Notes: generated by a model not told the origin, from the sequence alone. A stretch of 64,000 bases of DNA from CALODP01 sp942492055 (GCA_942492055.1 CALODP010000001.1:62001-126000), one strand, 5' to 3'; counted from the stretch's first letter, positions 42,821 to 52,368 are shown. Numbers and translations: made by a program.

Positions 42821-45418
42821 TTATTGAATTATTTTCAGAAGCTGTTCCCCGATACCAATTTTGTATCCTTGGGAAGCATAAATAATTTCTCCCTTTCGAG
42901 TTAATACCATTATTAATGGATATGAAATTCCGGCTTTGAGATCCAGTTCTGTGGTAACTTCCTCAAATAATGATTTCATATTCTCCTTTGGAAACTGAAC
43001 ATTATTTGGCAATTCCCTTATCAAATCTTTATTAAAAGATTCCGTTTTCTTCGATTCCGGAATAATGAGAGTTATGTTTCCTCCCCACTTTTCGAAATTG
43101 TCTTTCAAATGTTTGAAATCAGCAAATGCGTGTTTTGTAGGCTCTTTGTCAGGCTCAATAAACCCGAGAATCTGATACTCTTTCCCTTTGAAGTCCGGAC
43201 AATTTTTCAAAACAACTTTTCCGAGAATCTCCGGAGCTTTTTTGTACGATCTGACATTCAGATCAACATATTTTGTTTTCCCATCCTTAATCTCGAAATA
43301 TGTAAGATTCGTATATACATTTCCCTTACTATCACGATTCCCTGTTACTAACCTATACGCCCCTACTTCCAAAGGAATTCTATCAGGAAATTCGGACAGT
43401 TTTCTTTGCCAATCGTAATCGGCAGTTTCGTATTTACCATCAATTAGCTTTGCTAACGTGAAGTGAATATAGTATTTCGGATCTTTATTCTCCTTTGAGA
43501 TATTTCTCAAAAATATATTTCCGATTTTAGGCTGATTCTGAATCTGTTTCGAGAAATATACATTCATCCATTTTCCACCGTCGTTATACTGAGGAGCTTT
43601 AGTAGCCTGTTCTAATCGGGAGGGGACACCAAGACTTCTGCAAACAGCAACAAAGAAAACATTTCGTGATTCTTCATTGGCTATTTTAAGCTCAGCAACA
43701 CCGATTGGGGTAATCGGAAGATTGAAGTAGTTCTCCGATTCGTTAAGTTCAATATTACTTTTTATCCATTCAATTACATTCGCTACTGTTTCTCCTCTTT
43801 TCTCTCCCGTCAAATCTGCGAAATGAGAGGCGAATTTTTCCTTGTAGACCAAAACATTTTCGTTTTTTATTCTCGGGTTTATAACATAGTCCACAAAGAT
43901 ATCAGGCGAATCGTATTTGCTTTCTATATACTTCAATCCGCTTCTAAGATGATCAAAGAGAATCGAGGCTTTGGTATCTCTCAAATCTTTGGGAGCGATT
44001 GAAGTCAAAATTGGAATTAAATATTCGCGCTCTTCTTTTGATGCGTTTTCTATAAAAAACTTTATTTCTTTCCAATTCCCTGCAGAGGCTTTTAGAATCT
44101 CCCATATCTTACTTTCCGGTAGATTAATCGTTTTAGATAATTCCTTCGCTTTTGTTTCAGTAATGAATGTTTTTCTGTATGTTTCTCTTATTTCATCCTC
44201 TTTTTTCAAGCGGACATTATTTTCTTCTCTCAATTTTTCATCAACAGTGTAGGGAGCGGGTTCGATCGGCGGATAAAAATCCACATCGGTTGAAAACGAA
44301 TTATTCAACTTCCTATTGAGAACTAACGTAAGCGTATCGATCTGGCTAACTGATAACTTACCTTTTCCGGTTTTCCCCTCTTTGTTTGCCCAAATCAACA
44401 GATCCCCTAATCCTGTTGTTAGTGATGTAACACCAAACTTATCTGTCTTTTTCGACGCTATCGGGTAAAACTCAGCGTAATTATAGAGTCCAAAATCAAC
44501 AGTCGCGCTTTCCACAGGTTCTTTATCTTCATCAATAATTTTGACAAAAACTTTTTTAACATCGGCGTAATTCCCGACAACGTTAATCTCAGTAAAATTA
44601 TCAGACCGTTTTACTACCTCATCATTTCCCGTATAATCCCCGAATACTTTGGTGTGAACTAACATTGCTCTTCTGGCCGGCTCGGTAAACCATCCCATAT
44701 TCAGAGCTGGTTCCGGTTCGCATGCCCCGAGATAAGACCATTTCCCATCTACCCAGACCTCCACCCATGCGTGGTTATCGTCGCAATGGGCCCAACGAGG
44801 GGTGTATACTTGTCTTGCAGGAATTCCTACGGTTCTCATCGCGGTAACTGTGAATGTAGATTCTTCACCGCATCGTCCGTAACTTGTTCTAACAGTACTT
44901 AACGGACCACTTGTTCTGATATCTGTCGGTTGATAATTTACCTTCTCATGACACCAGTGATTAACCTCCAACGCGGCTTCCTTCATTGGAAGATCAACAA
45001 TTCTATTCTTCAGTTCTTTGAAAAAAACACTTCTTGCGGAATCTAGATTTTCGTTATTCACTCTGTAAGGCAAGACAAAATGCCGGAATATTTCTTCCGG
45101 AATATCCTTTCCCCAAGGAAAAATATTTTTCGCCTCTATTGCCGTACGAACCTGTTTTAGGAAAAAATCTCCGTCGTAATCGGCTAGATCGCATAACGGC
45201 ATGTATGCGAATAAGAATTTCAAAGCCTCTTCTTCTTCGAGACTTAGGTTTCGATTAAATACAGAGAACAATTGTTCGCTTCTATTTTTAGCGAATTCTT
45301 TTCTTTCTTCGAATTTTTGCTCAACTTTTTCTCTGTAATTACTATCACTTATAAAATGTTTCTCACCACATGACGCAACAAATAGTGTGATAAGAATAAT
45401 AGAAAGAACTCTCCTCAT
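42821..45418 (-). CDS. Lipoprotein with two transglutaminase-like domains and a thioredoxin-like end
   Basis: 865 residues, lipobox VASC (MRRVLSIILITLFVASCGEK). The first transglutaminase-like core (~135-260) has the nucleophile in YGRCGEESTFT, His in DDNHAWVEVWVDGKW, and ACEPEP where the third catalytic residue lies. A carboxypeptidase-regulatory-like beta module follows (~285-370). A second, degenerate transglutaminase-like domain (~505-640; FVAVCRSLGVPSR) keeps the Cys helix but no clear His. The last ~130 residues resemble a thioredoxin fold (YPLIMVLTRKGEIIYASQG) without a CxxC motif. Likely a periplasmic or outer-membrane peptidase or cross-linking protein. Its start overlaps the cutC stop by one base (TAATG), so they are coupled. 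Confidence 0.82.
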   Translation of the reverse strand: MRRVLSIILITLFVASCGEKHFISDSNYREKVEQKFEERKEFAKNRSEQLFSVFNRNLSLEEEEALKFLFAYMPLCDLADYDGDFFLKQVRTAIEAKNIFPWGKDIPEEIFRHFVLPYRVNNENLDSARSVFFKELKNRIVDLPMKEAALEVNHWCHEKVNYQPTDIRTSGPLSTVRTSYGRCGEESTFTVTAMRTVGIPARQVYTPRWAHCDDNHAWVEVWVDGKWSYLGACEPEPALNMGWFTEPARRAMLVHTKVFGDYTGNDEVVKRSDNFTEINVVGNYADVKKVFVKIIDEDKEPVESATVDFGLYNYAEFYPIASKKTDKFGVTSLTTGLGDLLIWANKEGKTGKGKLSVSQIDTLTLVLNRKLNNSFSTDVDFYPPIEPAPYTVDEKLREENNVRLKKEDEIRETYRKTFITETKAKELSKTINLPESKIWEILKASAGNWKEIKFFIENASKEEREYLIPILTSIAPKDLRDTKASILFDHLRSGLKYIESKYDSPDIFVDYVINPRIKNENVLVYKEKFASHFADLTGEKRGETVANVIEWIKSNIELNESENYFNLPITPIGVAELKIANEESRNVFFVAVCRSLGVPSRLEQATKAPQYNDGGKWMNVYFSKQIQNQPKIGNIFLRNISKENKDPKYYIHFTLAKLIDGKYETADYDWQRKLSEFPDRIPLEVGAYRLVTGNRDSKGNVYTNLTYFEIKDGKTKYVDLNVRSYKKAPEILGKVVLKNCPDFKGKEYQILGFIEPDKEPTKHAFADFKHLKDNFEKWGGNITLIIPESKKTESFNKDLIRELPNNVQFPKENMKSLFEEVTTELDLKAGISYPLIMVLTRKGEIIYASQGYKIGIGEQLLKIIQ

Positions 45419-46185
45419 TATTGCTCCATTTTTAAACTTAATTCTTTTAGTTTCTCAACTACCTTTCTGACTTTCGCCGGATCGGTTTCGAGAATGTCAT
45501 ATTCCGACTTGCTTGAATTACCTCCCATATTGATATAGTTGTTTATGTATTCCATTTTTCCCGGGACAAAAGCTTTAGCAGAAAGATGAAAATCAGAGGC
45601 TCCGGTGACGCGTTCCAAATCCACTATATTATTTTCATTTATTCCACTTCCGGGCATTATTACTATTTTCCCTTTTGCTTCGTTTACTAGCTCAGCAAGA
45701 AATTCTTTTCCTTCCATAGCGGTATTTAGCCCGCCAGATGTTAATATAATATCAACCCCAATTTCAGTGAGTGTTTGCAAAGACTCGAAGAGATCCTTTG
45801 TCATATCGAAGGCTCTGTGGCAAGTCACTTTCATCGGTCGTGCCATATCAAGCAAGGTTTTCATCCTTTCTCTGTCGATTGTTCCATCTTTTTTGAGGAT
45901 TCCGAAAACAACTCCGTCAACACCTAAACTTTTGGCAACAGCTATATCCTCCTTCATAATTTCGAACTCAAGATCGGAATATAGAAAGTCTCCTCCTCTG
46001 GGACGAATTATCACATGTAGATCAATATCAAGATTTTTTCTGGCGTGTTTTATGGCTGAGTAGCTTGGAGTAGTGCCCCCTTCGATAAAGTTATCGCAGA
46101 GCTCAACACGATCGGCACCCCCTGCTTGAGCATTTATTGCTGATTGTACTGAATAGGAACAAACTTCAACATAGTGTGTTTTCAT
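45418..46185 (-). CDS. cutC: CutC family protein
   Basis: 255 residues, TIM-barrel CutC family. Signature segments are VEVCSYSVQSAINAQAGGAD, RVELCDNFIEGGTTPS, VIIRPRGGDFLYS, VTCHRAFDMT and LTSGG. Historically linked to copper homeostasis, though a direct copper role is disputed. Length matches. It begins a two-gene operon with the lipoprotein gene after it, whose start codon overlaps the cutC stop. Confidence 0.95.
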   Translation of the reverse strand: MKTHYVEVCSYSVQSAINAQAGGADRVELCDNFIEGGTTPSYSAIKHARKNLDIDLHVIIRPRGGDFLYSDLEFEIMKEDIAVAKSLGVDGVVFGILKKDGTIDRERMKTLLDMARPMKVTCHRAFDMTKDLFESLQTLTEIGVDIILTSGGLNTAMEGKEFLAELVNEAKGKIVIMPGSGINENNIVDLERVTGASDFHLSAKAFVPGKMEYINNYINMGGNSSKSEYDILETDPAKVRKVVEKLKELSLKMEQ

Positions 46186-46287
46186 TTCCGCTCTCTGAAA
46201 ATGGGGATAATTCTATAAGAACTTTCTTCTTTCGGTGGGTAAATTATTTTATTTCGTGGAATATTTCAACTTTTGTGAGAACATACT

Positions 46288-46312
46288 TAATCCCGGAGAT
46301 AATCCGGGATTA
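46288..46312 (-). terminator. Hairpin after the CBM9-like gene
   Basis: TAATCCCGGA / TCCGGGATTA, a perfect 10-bp stem with a five-base loop, starting five bases after the gene's stop. There is no T-run, so termination may need other factors. Confidence 0.6.
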
Positions 46313-46316
46313 TAAT

Positions 46317-47057
46317 CTATTCAAAAATCAGAGTTCCGAAGAATTCAGGCATGTGAAAATTTGGTTTGGGATAATCGATTTTATTCCATGTAAGATAATG
46401 CGGATGGGATGTTTTTTCTCCACATTTTTGGAAATTACATCTCCATTTGGTTCCGGCTTGAGGTTTTACAATTTCAGCTCGTGTGCTTAAAATAGCCAAA
46501 GGCACTTTTATCTCAAGAAACCATGTCGTAGGTTCTTTTATCTCTGGATCCACGATTTCCGGCATTGTATGCGCGACTTCAACTTTTTCGAATTCTTCGG
46601 CAGTAACTTTATTTTTGTTCACACCACGTTTTTCCTGAAATTGGAAATACATCTTTCCTCCGCAATTGACCTCAAGATTAAAATAACCCTTGGTTACATC
46701 GCTATCAGGAGAAAAGAAAAACTCAACTGTACTATCTTCCCAGATTCCTCCCTGGTGTTCTTTCGCCACAGCTCTGACATATTGATCTTCTACTTTAAAT
46801 ATGAGATAGATGTTATTATCATCATATCCAACCTTCGCCATTGCTTTCGGAAAATGCTCCGTCTTTTCTCCCATATAATTTTTAAGAGTCACCGCCTCAA
46901 TATCTTTCCATTCCTCTTTTTCCCAATCTGCATTAATAGCCATTTGGTCTGGAATTTTTTTTGCATATAATATCATTTCTTCCTCATCATTAGTCATTTT
47001 CGCATAGGAAAATATCGATACAAGCATTAGTAATGCAAGAACATATCTTTTTTTCAT
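46317..47057 (-). CDS. Secreted CBM9/DOMON-like carbohydrate-binding protein
   Basis: 246 residues. Signal peptide MKKRYVLALLMLVSIFSYA. The mature protein has the family 9 carbohydrate-binding-like beta-sandwich pattern: ADWEKEEWKDIEAV, AKVGYDDNNIYLIFKVEDQ, IWEDSTVEFFFSPD and WFLEIKVPLAIL. No catalytic domain is attached. Such stand-alone modules occur in sugar-binding or heme-linked DOMON-like proteins. It lies near two glycoside hydrolase genes, which fits a role in glycan binding, but the ligand is unknown. Confidence 0.82.
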   Translation of the reverse strand: MKKRYVLALLMLVSIFSYAKMTNDEEEMILYAKKIPDQMAINADWEKEEWKDIEAVTLKNYMGEKTEHFPKAMAKVGYDDNNIYLIFKVEDQYVRAVAKEHQGGIWEDSTVEFFFSPDSDVTKGYFNLEVNCGGKMYFQFQEKRGVNKNKVTAEEFEKVEVAHTMPEIVDPEIKEPTTWFLEIKVPLAILSTRAEIVKPQAGTKWRCNFQKCGEKTSHPHYLTWNKIDYPKPNFHMPEFFGTLIFE

Positions 47058-47096
47058 TTTTCTTTTGGATTAATTAGTAATTCTTCTTTTTATGAT

Positions 47097-47483
47097 CTAG
47101 TATTCAACAACGCTCTCTTGCATAACAGTACGCCATACTATTTTCCAATCCTCATTATCAAGATTGAAAACCAGAATTTCAGCGCCATCTTCTTCGTATC
47201 TTTTCCCTTCGGTTTCATAATCGATACTATAATGACATGTAGCTACAGCTGTATTTCCCCAAACATCAATTTCCGGCTCTCCGGCTTTAAAGTCTTTGAT
47301 ATTAGCATTAAGTGAAAATTCCTTGTAACTATCGATGCATTGCTCTTTACCTTTACAGCTTCCTACTAATCCGGGAAACATAACAACAACATCCTCATTG
47401 AAATATTTCTCGAAATCTTCAAAGTCACTTGTCAACCAGGCGTTGTTAATTTCATTGATTTTGCTAGCGATTTTATTTCTCAT
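47097..47483 (-). CDS. SnoaL-like/NTF2-fold protein
   Basis: 128 residues with a cone-shaped NTF2 fold pattern: N-terminal helix INEINNAWLTSDFEDFEKYF, NEDVVVMFPGLVG, GKEQCIDSYKEF, and C-terminal strands (AVATCHYSIDYETEG, WKIVWRTVMQ). It belongs to the SnoaL-like/DUF4440 group of small ligand-binding proteins or enzymes with unknown substrate. GGGG lies seven bases upstream of the ATG. Cytoplasmic. Confidence 0.85.
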   Translation of the reverse strand: MRNKIASKINEINNAWLTSDFEDFEKYFNEDVVVMFPGLVGSCKGKEQCIDSYKEFSLNANIKDFKAGEPEIDVWGNTAVATCHYSIDYETEGKRYEEDGAEILVFNLDNEDWKIVWRTVMQESVVEY

Positions 47484-47552
47484 ATTAACCCCAAAATTGT
47501 TTTTGGGTAATTACCAAATTATTAGGAAAGAATCAACGGAGAGATGTAGAAG

Positions 47553-47580
47553 ATATCCCCGGAGTTGCATCCGGGGATAT
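47553..47580 (-). terminator. Terminator of the chemoreceptor gene
   Basis: ATATCCCCGGA / TCCGGGGATAT, a perfect 11-bp stem with a six-base loop, eight bases after the receptor stop, followed on the minus strand by TCTTCTACATC. Confidence 0.75.
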
Positions 47581-47588
47581 TATTTATG

Positions 47589-50003
47589 TTAACTTAGTAA
47601 CCTTCTATCACTAATCTGATTATGAATTGCGGCTCTTTCATCCTCTATTTTGAACTGAGCAACTCTTTTCTGAAGATGCTCGGTTAATCGACTAAGATCT
47701 TCGGTGGCTCTGGAAACTTGTTCAATTCCGGCAGCTGTTTCATGAATTACCGTATTAATTGTCTCGATATTTTTACTTATCTGCTCAGCTCCGGCTGATT
47801 GCTCCTCGTTAGCTGAGGCAACTTGAGCGATTTCTTCGGCAACTTTCTCAACATCCGAGTTAATTAACTCAAGCAATCCTTCCAATTCCTTGTTATTCTC
47901 TTTTCCGTTGATAACGGTTTCTATATTGATGTTCACGGCATTATTCGCCTCATTCGCTTCCGATTGGATCTCTTTAATTGTTTCCGCTATCTCTTTGGTA
48001 GCCTTTGTAGTTCTTTCCGCCAATTTTCTTACTTCGTCAGCCACAACGGCAAAACCTCTACCTTGTTCACCTGCTCTTGCCGCCTCAATAGCTGCGTTTA
48101 GTGCTAGAAGATTTGTTTGGTCGGCAATGTCATCAATTACCTGAGCTATCTCACCGATTTGATTCGATTTCATTGCCAAGGAACCAATTACTTTTTCCGT
48201 ACTCGCAGCTGACTCCGCTATCTTCTCCATTCCTTCTTTTGTCTCATTTAACTTAACAAGACCCTTTTTTGTGTTCTCTTTAGCTTCGCGAGCTTTTTCA
48301 TTTGCGATATTTGCGTTTCCAGCTGTCTCAATTATTGTTGTCGACATTTCTTCTGTTGAACTTGCTATTTCATTTGTTTGAGAACTACTTTCCTGTGCAT
48401 TTGCTGCCATTTGTTCAATACTGGATGAAATCTCGATACTTGAGCTCGCTGTCGAATTTGCAGCTTCTGTTACTTCTCTGATTATTCCGGATAATGCCTC
48501 GGCTAATTTGTTGATACTATTTTGAAGTACTTTAAAGTCTCCCGCAAATTCACCTTTCAATCTTGACGTTAAATCACCTTCAGCCAATTCCTGTAACACA
48601 TCCATCGCTGCCATGTTTACGTTAACAATATTATCCAGAGTATCATTAAAGCCCTTCATCATATCAGACCATGCGCCATCAAATTTATTAATATCTATTC
48701 TGAACTTCAGATTACCGGCTTTAGCTTGATCAGCTGTTTCAAAGAAACTCGTAACTACCAAATTCAAAGTATCTATCGTTTTATGGAAACTCGACATTAG
48801 CACATCATCTTTGTCGTAGGATGCAAAATATTTTACATCAATATACTCACCATTCGCACATTGAAGTAGTTTCTGCGCAAAGACATCAATTTTATTCACA
48901 TAAGCATTGAGTTCCTTGGCCATTTGCCCAATCTCATCTTCACTATTTATTTCTGCTCTATGGTTTATATGTCCTTTCGATAGCTCTACTGCCAAGTCTT
49001 TCAATTTTTTAATCGGATTCGCAATTCTGCCTGCAATAAAGTTTAACATTCCTAACAAAGCCAACAATACAATAATATTGATTGTAATTAACGAATACAT
49101 CAAGCCGTTTACACCAGCCATAAATTGCTCTTTCGGAACTACTGAGATCAATCCCCATGGCAATTCTTTGAGGTTTACTCCTGTTACAATATAATCTTTA
49201 CCTGTCAATGGAGAAACCATCTCTAATTGGACTTGATTTCCGTTTTTCAGACTTTCTCCTACAGTTCGATATTCCCTAATTCCAGTGTCATTTGCTAAGC
49301 TTGCTATACTCTTTTTTCCAATTCTATTTTTGTCGGTTGGATGTGTAACTATCATTCCCTGTGGTGAAACAAAGAAAAGATATCCCTCTTCTCCTATTTT
49401 TATCGAAGAAATATAATCATCCAAATATGACAGATTCATATCAAAAGCCACCATTCCAATAAACTGTCCATCTTTTATTATTGGGGAAGCATTTGTACAT
49501 ATTAGTTCCCCATTGTAAAAATATGGTTCGGATTCATAGAATTTTCTATTGTTTTTTACTGCCAAATAATAGTCTTTCCCTTCATAATCATTAAACTCCG
49601 TCTTAATAATTCTACCTTTTTCATTTTCCAAACAGAGTGTAATTACCTTATCTTCTCTATTTTCTAAAACAATAAATGCTCCATCCATTCCATTGTACTT
49701 TTCTAATTGACCTCTTAATATTTTTTCCAATTCAGGTTCATTATAAGTATCTAAATCACTTATGGATTTTGCAATAATTTCTGGCAAAGCAATATCAAAC
49801 TTCAGTTCACCATTCAAATCGTATGCATATTTCTCTGTCAATTCATTCATTCTTTCATTGGCTTGTCTTGTCTCATCATCTACAACATAATTTATCGTAA
49901 TTACAGATGAAATTAGTAGAATAAGAAACATCGAAGGAAGCATTAACTTTAGCATCCTTCCTTTTATTGACTTTGCGTTAAATAAACTCATAATTTTCTC
50001 CAT
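47589..50003 (-). CDS. Methyl-accepting chemotaxis protein
   Basis: 804 residues. Transmembrane helix ~17-35, periplasmic double-Cache sensor (~40-300; DKVITLCLENEKGRI, GEEGYLFFVSPQGMIVTHPT), second helix (~303-325), HAMP (~325-378), an extra HAMP-like/linker region (~380-510), then the methyl-accepting signalling domain with the conserved hairpin tip (IADQTNLLALNAAIEAARAG, then FAVVADEVRKLAERT). GAGGAG lies four bases before the ATG. It should signal to CheA/CheW, which are not encoded in this window; it may feed swimming or pilus-based movement. The LytTR regulator lies 113 bp upstream on the same strand. Confidence 0.95.
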   Translation of the reverse strand: MEKIMSLFNAKSIKGRMLKLMLPSMFLILLISSVITINYVVDDETRQANERMNELTEKYAYDLNGELKFDIALPEIIAKSISDLDTYNEPELEKILRGQLEKYNGMDGAFIVLENREDKVITLCLENEKGRIIKTEFNDYEGKDYYLAVKNNRKFYESEPYFYNGELICTNASPIIKDGQFIGMVAFDMNLSYLDDYISSIKIGEEGYLFFVSPQGMIVTHPTDKNRIGKKSIASLANDTGIREYRTVGESLKNGNQVQLEMVSPLTGKDYIVTGVNLKELPWGLISVVPKEQFMAGVNGLMYSLITINIIVLLALLGMLNFIAGRIANPIKKLKDLAVELSKGHINHRAEINSEDEIGQMAKELNAYVNKIDVFAQKLLQCANGEYIDVKYFASYDKDDVLMSSFHKTIDTLNLVVTSFFETADQAKAGNLKFRIDINKFDGAWSDMMKGFNDTLDNIVNVNMAAMDVLQELAEGDLTSRLKGEFAGDFKVLQNSINKLAEALSGIIREVTEAANSTASSSIEISSSIEQMAANAQESSSQTNEIASSTEEMSTTIIETAGNANIANEKAREAKENTKKGLVKLNETKEGMEKIAESAASTEKVIGSLAMKSNQIGEIAQVIDDIADQTNLLALNAAIEAARAGEQGRGFAVVADEVRKLAERTTKATKEIAETIKEIQSEANEANNAVNINIETVINGKENNKELEGLLELINSDVEKVAEEIAQVASANEEQSAGAEQISKNIETINTVIHETAAGIEQVSRATEDLSRLTEHLQKRVAQFKIEDERAAIHNQISDRRLLS

Positions 50004-50116
50004 ACTTCTCCTCGAATAATGTTCACAATAATTTCAATTCAGTTTGCAATTAACATCAATCATTTTTTTAGTGGTAGTAAATGTTGTAAGCGGTCAGATA
50101 AGTAAGTAAGCGGTTA

Positions 50117-50872
50117 CTATTTGTAAGACAATACATCAATTTTTTCTTTGAGATTCACAGAATATCTTCTACTAACTTCCCAAAATTCTGATAGTGATAA
50201 TACTTTCAAGATATATGACGTACTCTTTTGTCTCGCAATCTTTTCAATATGATTTAGATTTACAATATACTTTCTACTAATACGAATAAACTCATCATCA
50301 GGCAATATACTTTCCCATTCTTTTAGAGATCTTCTAATAAGATTTTTTTTACCATCTATTAAGAAAACTTGTGAATATATATCCTCAGCTTTTATTCCGA
50401 CTATATCAGAAAGTTTTATAATCTTTGTTTCACTCGGCGTATCAATTATTATCCTTTTATTATATGCTAATTTATTATTCGGTGTACAATTTTTATTCTT
50501 TATATGTTTTCTCAATCGAGTTTCGATCAAAAACAAAAACTCTTCCTCTGATGAATCCTTAAAAATAAATGAGTCTGCCCCTGCAAGTGCAATCTTTCGG
50601 ATATGTATAACACTTCTCTTTTCTGTCGAATAGAGAACCGGGATATCCAACAATCTTTCATTGGATATTATTTTTTTCACAACATCCAAACCATTCGCAT
50701 TATTAATTCTATCATCACATATAAATAGATCAGGAATAATTCTATCTGCATATTCTAAAAAATTTCCAACATCACTTATCGGAAAAATCACATAACCATT
50801 GTCTAGCAATACTGACGAAATCCGTGTGATATATTCATAATCATTCGATATTATCAAGATCTTTTCATTCAT
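50117..50872 (-). CDS. LytTR-family response regulator
   Basis: 251 residues. The receiver domain (~1-120) has the phospho-acceptor D53 in LFICDDRI and the lysine in FIFKDSS, but the acidic pocket is reduced (ISNDYEY instead of two consecutive acidic residues). The C-terminal LytTR DNA-binding domain (~150-250) has KLSDIVGIKAEDIYSQVFL and FIRISRKYIVNLNHIEKI. LytTR regulators bind direct repeats upstream of targets. No partner kinase is adjacent; its neighbours are the chemoreceptor downstream and a divergent lipoprotein gene. Confidence 0.9.
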   Translation of the reverse strand: MNEKILIISNDYEYITRISSVLLDNGYVIFPISDVGNFLEYADRIIPDLFICDDRINNANGLDVVKKIISNERLLDIPVLYSTEKRSVIHIRKIALAGADSFIFKDSSEEEFLFLIETRLRKHIKNKNCTPNNKLAYNKRIIIDTPSETKIIKLSDIVGIKAEDIYSQVFLIDGKKNLIRRSLKEWESILPDDEFIRISRKYIVNLNHIEKIARQKSTSYILKVLSLSEFWEVSRRYSVNLKEKIDVLSYK

Positions 50873-51200
50873 ACTAACCTATATATAATAATCAAAATAG
50901 AATATTTATCTACTTAGAGTTCTTTATCCTATTTTAGCAACATATACTATTTTTCTTTTACATATACTCCACACTTTCTTAAATTACTAATTATTACCGT
51001 AATTACAAATGGAATTTCTTTATCTAGATTACCCTTTAGATTTAGCTACTAACTCTGGGAGTTACTACAATTTTATTATTTCATCCTAGTATTTTAATCG
51101 TTTCGCACCAAAGTTCTAGTTCGATTCTTACACTATTTTAGTAAATTTCCATTTCAGTTTTCTTATATCATTACTTACTTTTTCTTTTGAGGAATATATT
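50873..51200. other. 328-bp AT-rich intergenic region
   Basis: Shared upstream region of the LytTR gene and the divergent lipoprotein gene. A small palindrome ATTACCGTAAT is present near 50993-51003. GAGGA lies before 51201. I see no ORF or RNA gene; a tRNA-like GTTCGATTC near 51119 has no supporting cloverleaf. Confidence 0.4.
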
Positions 51201-52340
51201 ATGAAAAAACATCTCTCAATCCTTTTTCTTCTCTTTTCCATTACTCTCATATGCTCATGCACAAAGAGTTTGGAAGAACATGATCATAACATCAAAGTTG
51301 CTGTTTTCAAAGGACTCGGAGCTGACAGGGAATGTCTTTCCGACGCGGTAGAAGCTCTTAAAATTGATTCACAAATGAAAATCAGAGTTATAACAGCAGC
51401 CGATATTCAAAACGGTATACTGAAGCACTTTGATGTAATCCTATTTCCCGGAGGTGGTGGTAGCCGTCAGATGAGCAGTTTGGGAAGACAAGCTCAGGAA
51501 ATCGTTAAAGAGTTCGCCCGACAGAAGAACAAAGGAATCTTAGGCATTTGCGCCGGTTCATACATGCTTTCAGATACTCCCCATTATACTTGCTTAAGAG
51601 CTATGAAGGCAAAAGCAGTTGATATTGAGCACGACGGACGCGGACACGGTCTTATTGAAATTAAGTTAACTGAAGAAGGAAAGAAAATTTTTCCGGAATT
51701 AGCAAAATTTGGCAAAATCTTCACTCAGTATTACGAAGGTCCTCTATTAGAGCCATCAATTGATGAGGTCACATATAACACACTAGCTACATTCGTTAGT
51801 GATGTTCATAGTGAAAAAAATATCCCTTCCGGAATGACTCCCGGAAAACCGATCTTTCTACTATCCGAATATGGTGAAGGAAAAGTTGCCGCATCTGTTG
51901 CGCACCCTGAAAACACCCCCGGGATGAGATGGATTATTCCGAGAATGGCCAGATGGATAGCAGGAAAAGAACTCGTTTCCTATTCCGATGAAGTTGTTCG
52001 CCCAGGAATCTACAGCGAAGAAGCCCTATTCGACGAAGCCCGATATGCGAAAGAAGATAAAAACTATAGAACCCTGATGTACGGAAATTCTCAGGAAAAG
52101 ATAGCCGCAATAGAAGATGTTGTTGATATTCGTTGCTGGGGAGCAAAAGAGAGAGTAACCGGCCTTATCCGTGATGATAATTCCGATGTAAGACTTGCTG
52201 CAGCCAAGGCTATCACCTACCTTGAACATACCGCTGCAATAAAAGACTTAAAGATTGCTATAAAATCAGAAAAGGATAATAGAGTTAAAGAAGAGATGGA
52301 AAATCTGTTACAGAAAATGAAGACAATGATAAATGAGTAA
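51201..52340 (+). CDS. Lipoprotein with class I glutamine-amidotransferase-like domain and HEAT-type repeats
   Basis: 379 residues, lipobox ICSC (MKKHLSILFLLFSITLICSC). Residues ~30-255 form a class I GATase-like fold as in the BPL_N family (VILFPGGGGSRQM, and the nucleophile elbow GILGICAGSYML, Cys in GICAGS). The C-terminal ~90 residues hold two HEAT/PBS-lyase-type repeats (ERVTGLIRDDNSDVRLAAAK, AIKDLKIAIKSEKDNRVKEE). BPL_N-like proteins are of unclear activity; the Cys suggests hydrolase or amidotransferase-like chemistry at the envelope. GAGGA precedes the ATG. It is followed by a strong palindromic terminator. Confidence 0.8.
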   Translation: MKKHLSILFLLFSITLICSCTKSLEEHDHNIKVAVFKGLGADRECLSDAVEALKIDSQMKIRVITAADIQNGILKHFDVILFPGGGGSRQMSSLGRQAQEIVKEFARQKNKGILGICAGSYMLSDTPHYTCLRAMKAKAVDIEHDGRGHGLIEIKLTEEGKKIFPELAKFGKIFTQYYEGPLLEPSIDEVTYNTLATFVSDVHSEKNIPSGMTPGKPIFLLSEYGEGKVAASVAHPENTPGMRWIIPRMARWIAGKELVSYSDEVVRPGIYSEEALFDEARYAKEDKNYRTLMYGNSQEKIAAIEDVVDIRCWGAKERVTGLIRDDNSDVRLAAAKAITYLEHTAAIKDLKIAIKSEKDNRVKEEMENLLQKMKTMINE

Positions 52341-52348
52341 GTGATTAC

Positions 52349-52368
52349 AGGAGGGGAATTCCCCTCCT
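52349..52368. terminator. Bidirectional terminator (20-bp perfect palindrome)
   Basis: AGGAGGGGAATTCCCCTCCT is self-complementary over all 20 bases and is followed by ATACTTTTATT on the plus strand. It lies eight bases after the lipoprotein stop and nine before the stop of the convergent barrel gene. Confidence 0.85.

Noticed and set aside
51110..51135. tRNA-like T-arm sequence GTTCGATTC
   Set aside because: No acceptor stem, D-arm or anticodon arm can be formed with the flanking AT-rich sequence.
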